29,702 nt of DNA from Veillonella sp. (GTDB lineage Bacteria > Bacillota > Negativicutes > Veillonellales > Veillonellaceae): assembly GCA_022737715.1 (NCBI GenBank), contig JAIITD010000003.1, positions 1-29,702 on the forward strand, written 5' to 3'. Within the stretch, counting starts at the first letter, position 1, and each line of letters opens with the position of its first letter. Shown in pieces: positions 1 to 7,196 of this stretch. The notes below the pieces were generated by a model. The model ran no database searches, was not told the DNA's origin, and saw nothing but the letters and a program-made list of their open reading frames with translations. Both the position numbers and the translations under genes were made by a program.

Positions 1-10
1 TATATCCTCC
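1..10 (-). promoter_or_regulatory. Ribosome binding site of glmS (gene lies beyond the left edge)
   Basis: The minus strand reads TATAGGAGGATATA up to the window edge, a near-perfect Shine-Dalgarno with at least five bases left before the start codon. Together with the glmS ribozyme just upstream and glmM nearby, this places the start of glmS (glucosamine-6-phosphate synthase) immediately left of base 1. The coding region itself is not visible. Confidence 0.75.
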
Positions 11-15
11 TATAA

Positions 16-37
16 CTGGGGGCGTTCATAGCCCCAG
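16..37 (-). promoter_or_regulatory. GC-rich hairpin between the glmS ribozyme and the glmS ribosome binding site
   Basis: On the minus strand CTGGGGC and GCCCCCAG pair over 7 bp with one bulged C and a short loop. The hairpin ends six bases before the GGAGG of glmS. It has no U-run, so it is not a standard terminator. It could stabilise the mRNA after ribozyme cleavage or affect ribosome access; both roles are inference. Confidence 0.5.
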
Positions 38-99
38 CCATTCACTAAGGCTAACAAATTAATGTTCTATGTAATATGTTAATTACTATTCTAAAATTG

Positions 100-246
100 T
101 TCAATCAAATACCCTTTGTCCCCATCGTTACCGACGGGATTTTTAGTACTTGTTACGACATGAACATGCCGGAAGAGCATCCGCTGATGATTCGATAACC
201 CTTCCCCTCGTCTACCCTAATGGCTGCCTCCATGGGTACATGCGCT
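100..246 (-). promoter_or_regulatory. glmS ribozyme: glmS glucosamine-6-phosphate-activated self-cleaving ribozyme (riboswitch)
   Basis: Read on the minus strand, the element shows the conserved pieces of the glmS ribozyme in order: ATAGCGC at the 5' end (cleavage expected between A246 and G245), GACGAGG, GGTTATCGAA, the CAGCGGATGC core followed by CCGG, and a 3' pseudoknot/P4 part ending GGGGACAAAGGG. In this known class, binding of glucosamine-6-phosphate triggers self-cleavage of the glmS mRNA and so lowers its expression. It lies between a good promoter (323-352) and the glmS ribosome binding site. The 3' boundary is approximate. Confidence 0.93.
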
Positions 247-322
247 ATTCGCCTTTACGAATTTGGAACTCCTTTCACTAATATGTGGCAGAACTAGTAC
301 AATTGTAATCATACTAAATTAT

Positions 323-352
323 ATTATACTAAATCGATGTAATGAATGTAAA
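323..352 (-). promoter_or_regulatory. Sigma-70-type promoter of glmS
   Basis: The minus strand carries TTTACA (347-352), an 18-base spacer and TATAAT (323-328). Transcription would start near 316 and reach the ribozyme cleavage site about 70 bases later. This is the best promoter in the stretch and points at glmS. Confidence 0.65.
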
Positions 353-361
353 GAATCTAGG

Positions 362-408
362 CCTTGTGAAAGTATTAAATACGAGATATAGCGCTTATTT
401 TCACAAGG
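362..408. repeat. Perfect 10-bp inverted repeat in the glmS / beta-helix intergenic region
   Basis: CCTTGTGAAA at 362-371 and TTTCACAAGG at 399-408 are exact reverse complements separated by 27 bases. The element lies ten bases upstream of the glmS -35 box and about 130 bases upstream of the beta-helix gene. It may be a paired operator or an RNA stem; no T-run follows on either strand. Confidence 0.6.
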
Positions 409-539
409 TTCCATAGAATCAAATGATTTCATAGATTACTCATACACCATCATTATACTACTTATTATAAAAATTTTATACAATCATATTTATCAAAATT
501 TACATGATAAATATTTATTGTCTAAAAGGAGAGATTAAA

Positions 540-1892
540 ATGAATACACAAAATAACAAAACACATAAAAAGGCAACAACCCTTAAACATAAACATTCAT
601 ATAGAAAATTACGCCGTTGGGTGCTACCTGCAGTATTAGGTGCAGCCCTTTCTACATTGGCATTCCTTCCAACCTTTGCAGAAGACATACCAAGTGCTCC
701 GCCAGCAGGGAATCCACCGATGAGTGCACCTAATGGCCCATCTCCAAAAGCCGAAGCAAATCCTAATACTTTCACAGGTACTACTGTTGTAACAGAAAAC
801 AAATCCATTGCCCATGAATTGATGTCCAATACAACATCCGATCAAAATGCGTTCATCGGCAAAAATAAAGCAGTCGTAAATATCGAAAACAGCGTATTCG
901 ATAAAACCGGCAATACGACGAGCGATGACAACAGTAATTTTCGTGGTCAAAATGCAGTAATCCTCGGCATCGATGGTAGTCAAATCAACATAAAGGGCAG
1001 CAATATTACATCCAATTCCAATGGTTCGAATGCAGTATTTGCTACTGGTGAAGGTTCTATCATCAACGTAGAGAACACAAACATTCATACAAAAAGCGAT
1101 TCCTCTCGCGGTTTAGATGCCACCTATAAAGGAACAGTAAATGGTAAAAATCTAACAATCACTACTGAAGGTGCTCACTCTGCTACGCTTGCCACAGACC
1201 GCGGCGAAGGTACAATCACAGCAGAGGCTGCCAAATTAATGACATCTGGTGAAGGCAGTCCTATCATTTACTCCACTGGCAACATCACAGCAGACTACAT
1301 TACAGGTGAAGCTAAGAATAGTGAAATCGGCGTCGTAGAAGGTAAAAACTCTATTACCCTTACAAATTCTAATGTAACGGGGAATAAAGATAACGGATTC
1401 ATGCTCTACCAAAGCTTCTCTGGCGATGCTGAAAGCGGTATTGCACGCCTCAAAGCCGAAAATAATACGCTCACATCTCACGCTACAGGCGCATTCCTCT
1501 ATGTAAATAACACTACTGCAGAGGTGGACCTTACTGGCAACGCCATTTCCACACCAAACACCACTACCTTAGTGAAAGCAGCGGCAGACAGCCGTTGGGG
1601 AAAAACTGGTGAAAACGGTGGTCACCTTACACTCCGTGCATCCAACCAAGCCTTAAACGGTAATATCGTAGCAGATGCCATCAGCACCATTGCACTAGAC
1701 ATGACAAATGGATCCAGCCTCGTCGGTGCTGTAAACACTGACAATACAGCAAAAGAAGTTACACTAAAACTTAGCAAAGACTCCACTTGGACACTTACGG
1801 GCGATAGCTATGTAAAATCCTTAACAAACGAAGATACAACGGGCAGTAATATTCACTTGAATGGATATAAACTTGTTGTGGCAGATAAATAA
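540..1892 (+). CDS. Secreted right-handed beta-helix-like repeat protein, function unknown
   Basis: The 450-residue product starts at ATG 540, chosen over an in-frame ATG at 504 because AAAGGAGAG sits six bases upstream. It has a long basic N-terminus (about 35 residues), then a hydrophobic stretch WVLPAVLGAALSTLAFLP and a likely signal peptidase site after AFA-like TFAED. A Pro/Ala/Asn-rich linker follows. The rest is a run of short strands rich in N, T, S and G such as VNIENSVF, INIKGSNI and INVENTNI, the look of a pectate-lyase-like solenoid. The C-terminal end (STWTLTGDSYVKSL ... NGYKLVV) is a cap seen in secreted beta-helix proteins. No autotransporter barrel, LPXTG or SLH anchor is present, so it is probably periplasmic or released. 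An adhesin-like or cell-wall role is a guess. It is transcribed against its neighbours and ends in a bidirectional terminator. Confidence 0.8.
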   Translation: MNTQNNKTHKKATTLKHKHSYRKLRRWVLPAVLGAALSTLAFLPTFAEDIPSAPPAGNPPMSAPNGPSPKAEANPNTFTGTTVVTENKSIAHELMSNTTSDQNAFIGKNKAVVNIENSVFDKTGNTTSDDNSNFRGQNAVILGIDGSQINIKGSNITSNSNGSNAVFATGEGSIINVENTNIHTKSDSSRGLDATYKGTVNGKNLTITTEGAHSATLATDRGEGTITAEAAKLMTSGEGSPIIYSTGNITADYITGEAKNSEIGVVEGKNSITLTNSNVTGNKDNGFMLYQSFSGDAESGIARLKAENNTLTSHATGAFLYVNNTTAEVDLTGNAISTPNTTTLVKAAADSRWGKTGENGGHLTLRASNQALNGNIVADAISTIALDMTNGSSLVGAVNTDNTAKEVTLKLSKDSTWTLTGDSYVKSLTNEDTTGSNIHLNGYKLVVADK

Positions 1893-1896
1893 TGAC

Positions 1897-1936
1897 AAAA
1901 GCACTACTCTGAATCAATTCAAAGTAGTGCTTTTTC
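1897..1936. terminator. Bidirectional terminator between the beta-helix gene and glmM
   Basis: AAAAGCACTACT (1897-1908) pairs with AGTAGTGCTTTT (1923-1934), a 12-bp stem with an inner GAAT/ATTC pairing. T-runs follow on plus (TTTTTCTTAT) and on minus (TTTTGTCATT). It can serve both convergent genes. Confidence 0.88.
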
Positions 1937-1963
1937 TTATACCCATATAAAATTTTTCTACGT

Positions 1964-3316
1964 TTATTCCGCCAACCCTTGTTCTCTACCAATAATATCG
2001 GCAATTTCTTGACATAAGGATTGTAATTCTTCTTGATTAGGCCCTTCAGCCATAACGCGAATGAGTGGTTCTGTACCAGATGCACGTACGAGTACGCGAC
2101 CTTCGTCACCGAGTTCACCTTCAGCTGTTACGATAGCAGCCTTAATAATATCGTTTTCTTCCCAACCTGTCTTTGTAGCAACGCGTACGTTCACAAGAAC
2201 TTGTGGGTATTTTGTCATAATGCCAGCCAATTCAGAAAGTGGTTGGCCTTTTTCTTTTACAAGAGCTGCCACTTGAACCGCTGTTAACATGCCATCACCA
2301 GTTGTATTGTGATCAAGGAAGATAACATGGCCGGATTGTTCGCCACCAATGGAGAGGTCATGTTCACGCATGTATTCTAATACATAACGGTCACCAACGG
2401 CAGTGGAAACGGTTTTCATACCAAGTTCTTCAGCTGCTTTATGGAAGCCAATATTACTCATAACAGTACCAACTACAGTATCGCCTTTAAGTTTGCCCTC
2501 TTCTTTCAATTTAAGAGCACATAAAAGCATGATTTGGTCGCCATCGAGGACTTGACCTTTTTCGTCTACTAACAAACAACGATCAGCATCGCCATCATTG
2601 GCAATACCAAGGTCTGCATTGTGTTGTTGAACAGCCACTTGCAATCCTTCAATATGGGTAGAACCACAATGATGATTGATGTTCAAACCATCTGGATTGA
2701 CATTGATATTGATAACCTTTGCACCAAGGCCAGACAAGATTTCAGGACCTACGCTAGAAGCAGCGCCATTGGCACCATCATAAACGATAGTCATACCTTC
2801 GAGAGATGTATCGATTGTATGGCGAACAAAGTGCGCATAGTGGTGTGCAAGATTTGCATTATATTCTACACGACCAATGCCAGCGCCGGTAGGGCGAGGC
2901 AATTCATTATCTGCACTTTGACGTACATATACTTCTAATTGATCTTCTACTTCATCTGGTAATTTAAAACCACTACCATCAAAGAATTTAATACCATTAT
3001 CTGGGAATGGGTTATGGGAAGCAGAAATAACAGCACCCGCATCAAAACCTTGTTGTTTTACAAGATATGCTACAGCAGGTGTAGGAATAACGCCGGCCAT
3101 AACTACATTGCCGCCTACAGAACAAATACCAGATGCCAATGCACATTCCAACATGGAACCAGAGATACGCGTATCTCTACCAATCAAAAATGTAGGATGT
3201 TCTTTTACTTTACCAAAATGTGTTGCCGCTGCACGTCCCAAATGATATGCCAATTCAGGTGTTAAAAATTCATTAACAACGCCACGTACACCATCGGTAC
3301 CAAATAATCGAGCCAT
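1964..3316 (-). CDS. glmM: Phosphoglucosamine mutase GlmM
   Basis: GlmM interconverts glucosamine-6-phosphate and glucosamine-1-phosphate in the cytoplasm, the step after GlmS on the way to UDP-GlcNAc for peptidoglycan and lipopolysaccharide. The 450-residue protein has the full family set: N-terminal MARLFGTDGVRG, the phosphoserine loop ISASHNP (active Ser about residue 100), the metal loop DGDADR (241-246), the sugar-binding GGEQSGH (324-330) and the phosphate-binding RASGTEP (411-417). Length is normal. The start follows GGAGG by a few bases. It is the fourth gene after cdaA; its product feeds from GlmS, whose ribozyme-controlled leader lies about 1.7 kb downstream beyond an inverted gene. 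An extended -10 promoter sits just upstream, so it may also be transcribed alone. Confidence 0.97.
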   Translation of the reverse strand: MARLFGTDGVRGVVNEFLTPELAYHLGRAAATHFGKVKEHPTFLIGRDTRISGSMLECALASGICSVGGNVVMAGVIPTPAVAYLVKQQGFDAGAVISASHNPFPDNGIKFFDGSGFKLPDEVEDQLEVYVRQSADNELPRPTGAGIGRVEYNANLAHHYAHFVRHTIDTSLEGMTIVYDGANGAASSVGPEILSGLGAKVININVNPDGLNINHHCGSTHIEGLQVAVQQHNADLGIANDGDADRCLLVDEKGQVLDGDQIMLLCALKLKEEGKLKGDTVVGTVMSNIGFHKAAEELGMKTVSTAVGDRYVLEYMREHDLSIGGEQSGHVIFLDHNTTGDGMLTAVQVAALVKEKGQPLSELAGIMTKYPQVLVNVRVATKTGWEENDIIKAAIVTAEGELGDEGRVLVRASGTEPLIRVMAEGPNQEELQSLCQEIADIIGREQGLAE

Positions 3317-3363
3317 ATTTTCCTCCGTCTACAAACGAATGTATTTCTATCTATGTTGTGTGT

Positions 3364-3372
3364 ATTATATCA
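3364..3372 (-). promoter_or_regulatory. Probable extended -10 promoter of glmM
   Basis: The minus strand reads TGATATAAT, a TGN extension joined to a consensus -10, about 47 bases before the glmM start. No good -35 is present, which is usual for extended -10 promoters. It would let glmM be expressed apart from the upstream cdaA genes. Confidence 0.4.
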
Positions 3373-3451
3373 CACGAGTTTGTACTATTTATAAAATCCT
3401 GATAGGACTTTCACCAAAGCACGTAAATTTATAAATCTATTTATGAAAGTA

Positions 3452-5053
3452 TCATTGATTAGGTCTTGCATACATACTCATGCACGCAATCGCTGTTTCT
3501 GCACCATCTAGAGCAGCACTCATGATACCGCCTGCATAACCAGCACCTTCTCCCATCGGATAGAAGCCACCCACTGTAGTGGATACGCGATTATCGTCTC
3601 GGCCCATACGAAGCGGTGAAGATGTTCGTGTTTCAACACCAGTCATACAAATTTCAGGATTATCAAAGCCTTTGATACGGCGTCCCCAATATGGTAAGGC
3701 CCGTTCTAAAACGGACGATACATAATCAGGCAAGCACTGGTGCAAATCGCAATCTACGATACGAGGTTCATAGCTATGTATGCTACTTTCAACAGACGGC
3801 GCATCAGTCTGCCCTAAGAAAGAACCTACCGTTTGAGCCGGTGCATTAAAGTTTGAACCACCCAGTTCATAAGCCTTGCGTTCCCATTCTCGTTGAAAGG
3901 CTACGCCATCTAAAGGATGGGTACCAAAATCATCAGGGCCTACGTTCACGACGATGGCACTATTTGCAACGCCGCTATCACGAGCATATAAGCTCATTCC
4001 ATTAGTTACAACACCACCAGGTTCGGACGCAGAGGCTACCACTTGACCACCAGGGCACATACAGAAGCTATAAGCCGTGCGACCTGATTCCTTATCATGA
4101 TATACCAAGGAATACTCAGCAGCGCCTAGTCCTAAGCTCTTTGGATCCACACCGTACTGAGATTGATCGATGACATCTTGAGGATGTTCAATGCGAACAC
4201 CGATAGCAAATGGTTTAGCCACCATATCGACGCCGCGTTTAAATAGCATTTCATATGTATCTCGCGCACTATGTCCAACACCAGATAAAACTAAAGTCGT
4301 ATCAATACGTTCCGCACCATTCACCTCGATACCGACCACACGGTCCTGGTCAACGAATACATCTGTTACCTTAGCATTAAAGCGGACTTCGCCGCCCCAC
4401 TCGATAATGCGCTCACGCATGGCTTTTACCATATGACGTAATTTATCTGTTCCTACGTGAGGTTTATGCTTGTATAGGATTTCTTCCGGCGCTCCGAATT
4501 CTACAAAGTATTTTGAAATTTCATGCAATCGTGGGTGTGTGACGCGAGTGGTCAATTTTCCATCCGAGAATGTACCGGCTCCGCCCTCACCAAATTGAAC
4601 ATTTGATTCCGGTTTAAAGGATCCCGTTTTCCAGAATGTTTCCACATCCTTTGCACGAGTATCTACATCCTGCCCCCGCTCTAATACGATAGGGCGATAG
4701 CCTTCACGAGCTAAGTAAAAGGCCGCCATCATACCTGCAGGGCCAAAGCCCATCACAACAGGCCTATGCGCTAGAGGTTTGTCACCAATTACAATTGGCT
4801 CTGGATCCTCAGGTGTAAATAAAGTAACATCCTTTTGCTTGCCTAATTTCTTAATGATTTTTTCTTCATGTTGAGCCTCTACAAAAAGGGTGTACACAAA
4901 TACAATATTAGGTTTCTTACGAGCATCAACAGCACGTCTCACCACATGGATTTTTTGTATATGCCCCTTTAGTTGAGGGTATTTCTTTTCTACAATGTCT
5001 TCAATCGTAGCCTTTACGGTAACGGCTACGCGAAGATTTATTATTCTTATCAT
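3452..5053 (-). CDS. FAD-dependent dehydrogenase of the COG2509 family
   Basis: The 533-residue protein is a flavoprotein of the uncharacterised COG2509 type. An N-terminal domain of about 90 residues with basic strand-turn segments (VVRRAVDARKKPNI) precedes the dinucleotide-binding fold: VVMGFGPAGMMAA (about 99-111) with the acidic strand end VLERG near 125. QFGEGGAGTFSDGKL follows (about 153-167), typical of the family, and the C-terminal flavin-binding part has GGFYPMGEGAGYAGG. The substrate is not known. It begins two bases after the cdaR stop codon, so it is translated in the same operon as cdaA-cdaR, and glmM follows after a 135-bp gap. A role in cell-wall precursor metabolism is only suggested by position. 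Confidence 0.85.
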   Translation of the reverse strand: MIRIINLRVAVTVKATIEDIVEKKYPQLKGHIQKIHVVRRAVDARKKPNIVFVYTLFVEAQHEEKIIKKLGKQKDVTLFTPEDPEPIVIGDKPLAHRPVVMGFGPAGMMAAFYLAREGYRPIVLERGQDVDTRAKDVETFWKTGSFKPESNVQFGEGGAGTFSDGKLTTRVTHPRLHEISKYFVEFGAPEEILYKHKPHVGTDKLRHMVKAMRERIIEWGGEVRFNAKVTDVFVDQDRVVGIEVNGAERIDTTLVLSGVGHSARDTYEMLFKRGVDMVAKPFAIGVRIEHPQDVIDQSQYGVDPKSLGLGAAEYSLVYHDKESGRTAYSFCMCPGGQVVASASEPGGVVTNGMSLYARDSGVANSAIVVNVGPDDFGTHPLDGVAFQREWERKAYELGGSNFNAPAQTVGSFLGQTDAPSVESSIHSYEPRIVDCDLHQCLPDYVSSVLERALPYWGRRIKGFDNPEICMTGVETRTSSPLRMGRDDNRVSTTVGGFYPMGEGAGYAGGIMSAALDGAETAIACMSMYARPNQ

Positions 5054-5055
5054 AT

Positions 5056-5973
5056 CTATGCTTTTCTTTGTATATCTACTGTTACATGAACCGTAGTCAT
5101 CTTACTAGTAAGACCATCTGGAATTACTATATTATAGGTACCATCAATAGGTGCTGTCGCATTACTAATATCAATGGATTCTGTTTTAAGTTCAGACACA
5201 GCATCCACCATTTCTTCACGACCTGTAATTGTTACTTGTACAGGCTTAATCGTAATGCCTTTGACCTCATAGCCATCAGCTACTTGACCTACGGTTGTTG
5301 CCGAAATAGGTACGGCTTTATCTTTTCTAAGTAAATTTAATTCATACTGTGCTTGACCTTGTGTTGGACTAATATTTACATCGAGCACATTGCCCGCATT
5401 ATCCCAAGCCTCTAAATCAGCAACAGCACTAAAGTTTTTAGTTTGTCCTGCCACATTAACCTTCATGACAACTCGTGTGGCAGCCATTACTTGTTGTTTA
5501 CGACCAGATACGGTAACTTCCTTCGGAATGACTGTAACTGATTTTAATGCTACATTATCCGGAATTTGTCCAATTGGCACAATTTCAACAGGTAATTTCT
5601 TTGACGCAAATTCATCAACATTAATCGTTACCGTATCAGGTTTGATTTCAACTATGCTCATCCCCGATGGTGGATTAAAGTGGATGGTTACATTATTTTG
5701 TCCCGTCGAAACCCCTGACGCATCTATATAAGCCTTAAGGTTTTCAGACTTCAAATTGATAATCGTATCGCGTGGCCCACTGAGTGTAACGCGTACATAT
5801 TGAGGTGCATCCTCTATGATGTAATTGGATGCTAAGTTTTGCACCTGTACAGGCACTGTATAAGAAACCTCCATCACAGGATTTTGGTCACGCATTATAA
5901 AAAACCACATGACGATGGCTGCCAATAATGAAAGTATTTTTGCAGGCCAGTTGCGTTTCAAATGAATCATCAT
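5056..5973 (-). CDS. cdaR: CdaR, YbbR-domain regulator of the diadenylate cyclase
   Basis: The protein has one N-terminal membrane anchor (ILSLLAAIVMWFFIM) followed by extracytoplasmic YbbR repeats, seen as recurring VQVQNLASNYIIED / VRVTLSGPRDTI, VEIVPIGQIP / VTVSGRKQQV and VPISATTVGQVADGY / VTITGREEMV blocks. YbbR proteins modulate the membrane cyclase CdaA. The start is taken at 5973, whose ATG overlaps the cdaA stop codon as ATGA and has GGGGTGG upstream; a GTG seven codons earlier is possible. Length is about 305 residues, in the range for CdaR. It stands in the classic cdaA-cdaR-glmM order. Confidence 0.92.
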   Translation of the reverse strand: MMIHLKRNWPAKILSLLAAIVMWFFIMRDQNPVMEVSYTVPVQVQNLASNYIIEDAPQYVRVTLSGPRDTIINLKSENLKAYIDASGVSTGQNNVTIHFNPPSGMSIVEIKPDTVTINVDEFASKKLPVEIVPIGQIPDNVALKSVTVIPKEVTVSGRKQQVMAATRVVMKVNVAGQTKNFSAVADLEAWDNAGNVLDVNISPTQGQAQYELNLLRKDKAVPISATTVGQVADGYEVKGITIKPVQVTITGREEMVDAVSELKTESIDISNATAPIDGTYNIVIPDGLTSKMTTVHVTVDIQRKA

Positions 5974-6782
5974 TTCTTGCCACCCCATTTCCACATGTTC
6001 GTAATATTTTGACGAGGTCTTTCCATAAATGTACGAAGGGCCTCTTTAATTTGGTCTTCTGGCAAGTGGCGGTAAATATGTCCGCCATAGGTATAAGAAA
6101 TGACCCCTGTTTCTTCACTGACAACGACGACAACCGCATCTGTTTGTTCAGATAAGCCGATAGCCGCGCGATGACGTGTGCCAAGTTCTGTACTCAATGT
6201 ACGATCCTCTGTAAGCGGCAATAAACAACCTGCAGCCTGAATACGGCCATTGCGGATAATCATAGCCCCATCATGAAGTGGTGTACTTGGAACGAAAATA
6301 TTTTTAATCAACTCCCGACTGAGCACGGCGTCTACAATGATACCTGTATCAATAAAGTCATTTAAACCTACTTCACGTTCAAATACGATAAGGGCCCCTG
6401 TATGTTCACGGGACATAACGCGAGCAGCAGCCATCACTTCATTGATGGCCATGTCCATTTCTTCTTCGTTTACATTCTGTGCTTTACTAAAAATACGGCC
6501 ACGCCCAAGTTGCTCTAGGGCACGACGTAGTTCCGGTTGGAACACGACAGGTAACGCAAAGAGGATAACGGTCATCCCTTGTTGGAGAATCCAGTTAATA
6601 ACATACAAATTCATTACATGGCTTAAAACATTCAAAATAGCCAAAAATAATAACCCTTTCAACAAGGCTACAGCGCGTGTATCCTTTAAGAGTTTATACA
6701 TATAATAAATACCGATAGCAACCGTCAAGATATCGATGAGATCAAGGATTCTAAAGGTATGTATGAGGGCTTCAAAATGCAT
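5970..6782 (-). CDS. cdaA: Membrane diadenylate cyclase CdaA
   Basis: CdaA makes cyclic di-AMP from two ATP at the membrane; c-di-AMP controls osmolyte and potassium transport and cell-wall homeostasis in Firmicutes. The 270-residue protein has three N-terminal membrane helices (within residues 14-85) and a C-terminal DisA_N cyclase domain. Catalytic motifs are visible: DGAMII at 171-176 and RHRAAIGLSE at 203-212. Its length matches the family. The start is preceded by AAGGAG. It leads the cdaA-cdaR-FAD dehydrogenase-glmM series. The upstream promoter (6841-6869) overlaps the terminator of the hydroxylase operon. Confidence 0.96.
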   Translation of the reverse strand: MHFEALIHTFRILDLIDILTVAIGIYYMYKLLKDTRAVALLKGLLFLAILNVLSHVMNLYVINWILQQGMTVILFALPVVFQPELRRALEQLGRGRIFSKAQNVNEEEMDMAINEVMAAARVMSREHTGALIVFEREVGLNDFIDTGIIVDAVLSRELIKNIFVPSTPLHDGAMIIRNGRIQAAGCLLPLTEDRTLSTELGTRHRAAIGLSEQTDAVVVVVSEETGVISYTYGGHIYRHLPEDQIKEALRTFMERPRQNITNMWKWGGKK

Positions 6783-6806
6783 ATTCGCAACTCCTTATAC
6801 AAAATA

Positions 6807-6840
6807 ATAAGGTACAGCCATTATCTTAGCTGTACCTTAT
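6807..6840 (-). terminator. Terminator of the molybdenum hydroxylase operon
   Basis: ATAAGGTACAGC (6807-6818) and GCTGTACCTTAT (6829-6840) form a 12-bp stem with a 10-base loop. On the minus strand it is followed by TATTATTTTGT. It lies 42 bases past the last hydroxylase-operon gene and just before cdaA. Confidence 0.75.
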
Positions 6841-6869
6841 ATTTTATCGCATTTTATGAGCACTGTAAA
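6841..6869 (-). promoter_or_regulatory. Probable promoter of cdaA
   Basis: The minus strand carries TTTACA (6864-6869), a 17-base spacer and TAAAAT (6841-6846). Start of transcription would fall near 6834, inside the first arm of the hydroxylase-operon terminator, giving a leader of about 50 bases before the cdaA ATG. Confidence 0.55.
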
Positions 6870-6881
6870 TTTAAAACAGGG

Positions 6882-7196
6882 TTATACATTTTGCGTTTTA
6901 ATCCACACATCCATGCATCCACCGCAGACCATACCTTCTTTAACGGCTACATCATCATTTAATTTCACTTCGATACGTCGATGCTGTTCCTTCTTATTCA
7001 TAGAATCAATGGCGCTAAGGCGTATTTCATTTTCCGCACGACCGCCACCGATGGTACCAAAAATGGACCCATCAGGGAATACAACCATCGATGTACCCGC
7101 TTTACGTGGTGTAGAACCGGCAGTATGAAGAATTGTTGCCACTGCTAGTGTTTCACCTGTGCGTTGACTCAAATATTCTACAAACTCACGATTCAT
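6882..7196 (-). CDS. XdhC/CoxI domain protein (N-terminal-type domain only)
   Basis: XdhC-type proteins bind and deliver mature molybdenum cofactor to xanthine dehydrogenase-family enzymes. This 104-residue protein is only the small CoxI domain: TAGSTPRKAGTSMVV (about 25-39), GTIGGGRAENE (47-57) and a cysteine motif CGGCMDV (91-97). The Rossmann half that normally follows in one chain is absent here and is instead encoded by the gene just upstream, which overlaps it by 11 bases. A purine-rich GAAAGAGAG serves as ribosome binding site. It is the last gene of the hydroxylase operon and is followed by a terminator. Confidence 0.85.
   Translation of the reverse strand: MNREFVEYLSQRTGETLAVATILHTAGSTPRKAGTSMVVFPDGSIFGTIGGGRAENEIRLSAIDSMNKKEQHRRIEVKLNDDVAVKEGMVCGGCMDVWIKTQNV

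Larger units (their letters stand above)
247..539. other. Divergent intergenic region between glmS leader and the beta-helix gene
   Basis: This gene-free stretch holds the leftward glmS promoter and the 10-bp inverted repeat described separately. Toward the beta-helix gene there is a TATACT (454-459) with only a weak -35 partner near 432, so its promoter is uncertain. AAAGGAGAG at about 526-534 is the ribosome binding site that fixes the start of the next gene. No further gene is seen. Confidence 0.5.

Noticed and set aside
636..1088. 150-residue reading frame on minus, inside the beta-helix gene
   Set aside because: It has no ribosome binding site or recognisable domain, is rich in Cys and Ile as expected for an antisense frame, and lies fully within a gene with signal peptide and repeats.
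1795..2118. 107-residue frame on minus across the terminator and the end of glmM
   Set aside because: It crosses a strong bidirectional terminator and overlaps the conserved C-terminus of glmM in another frame.
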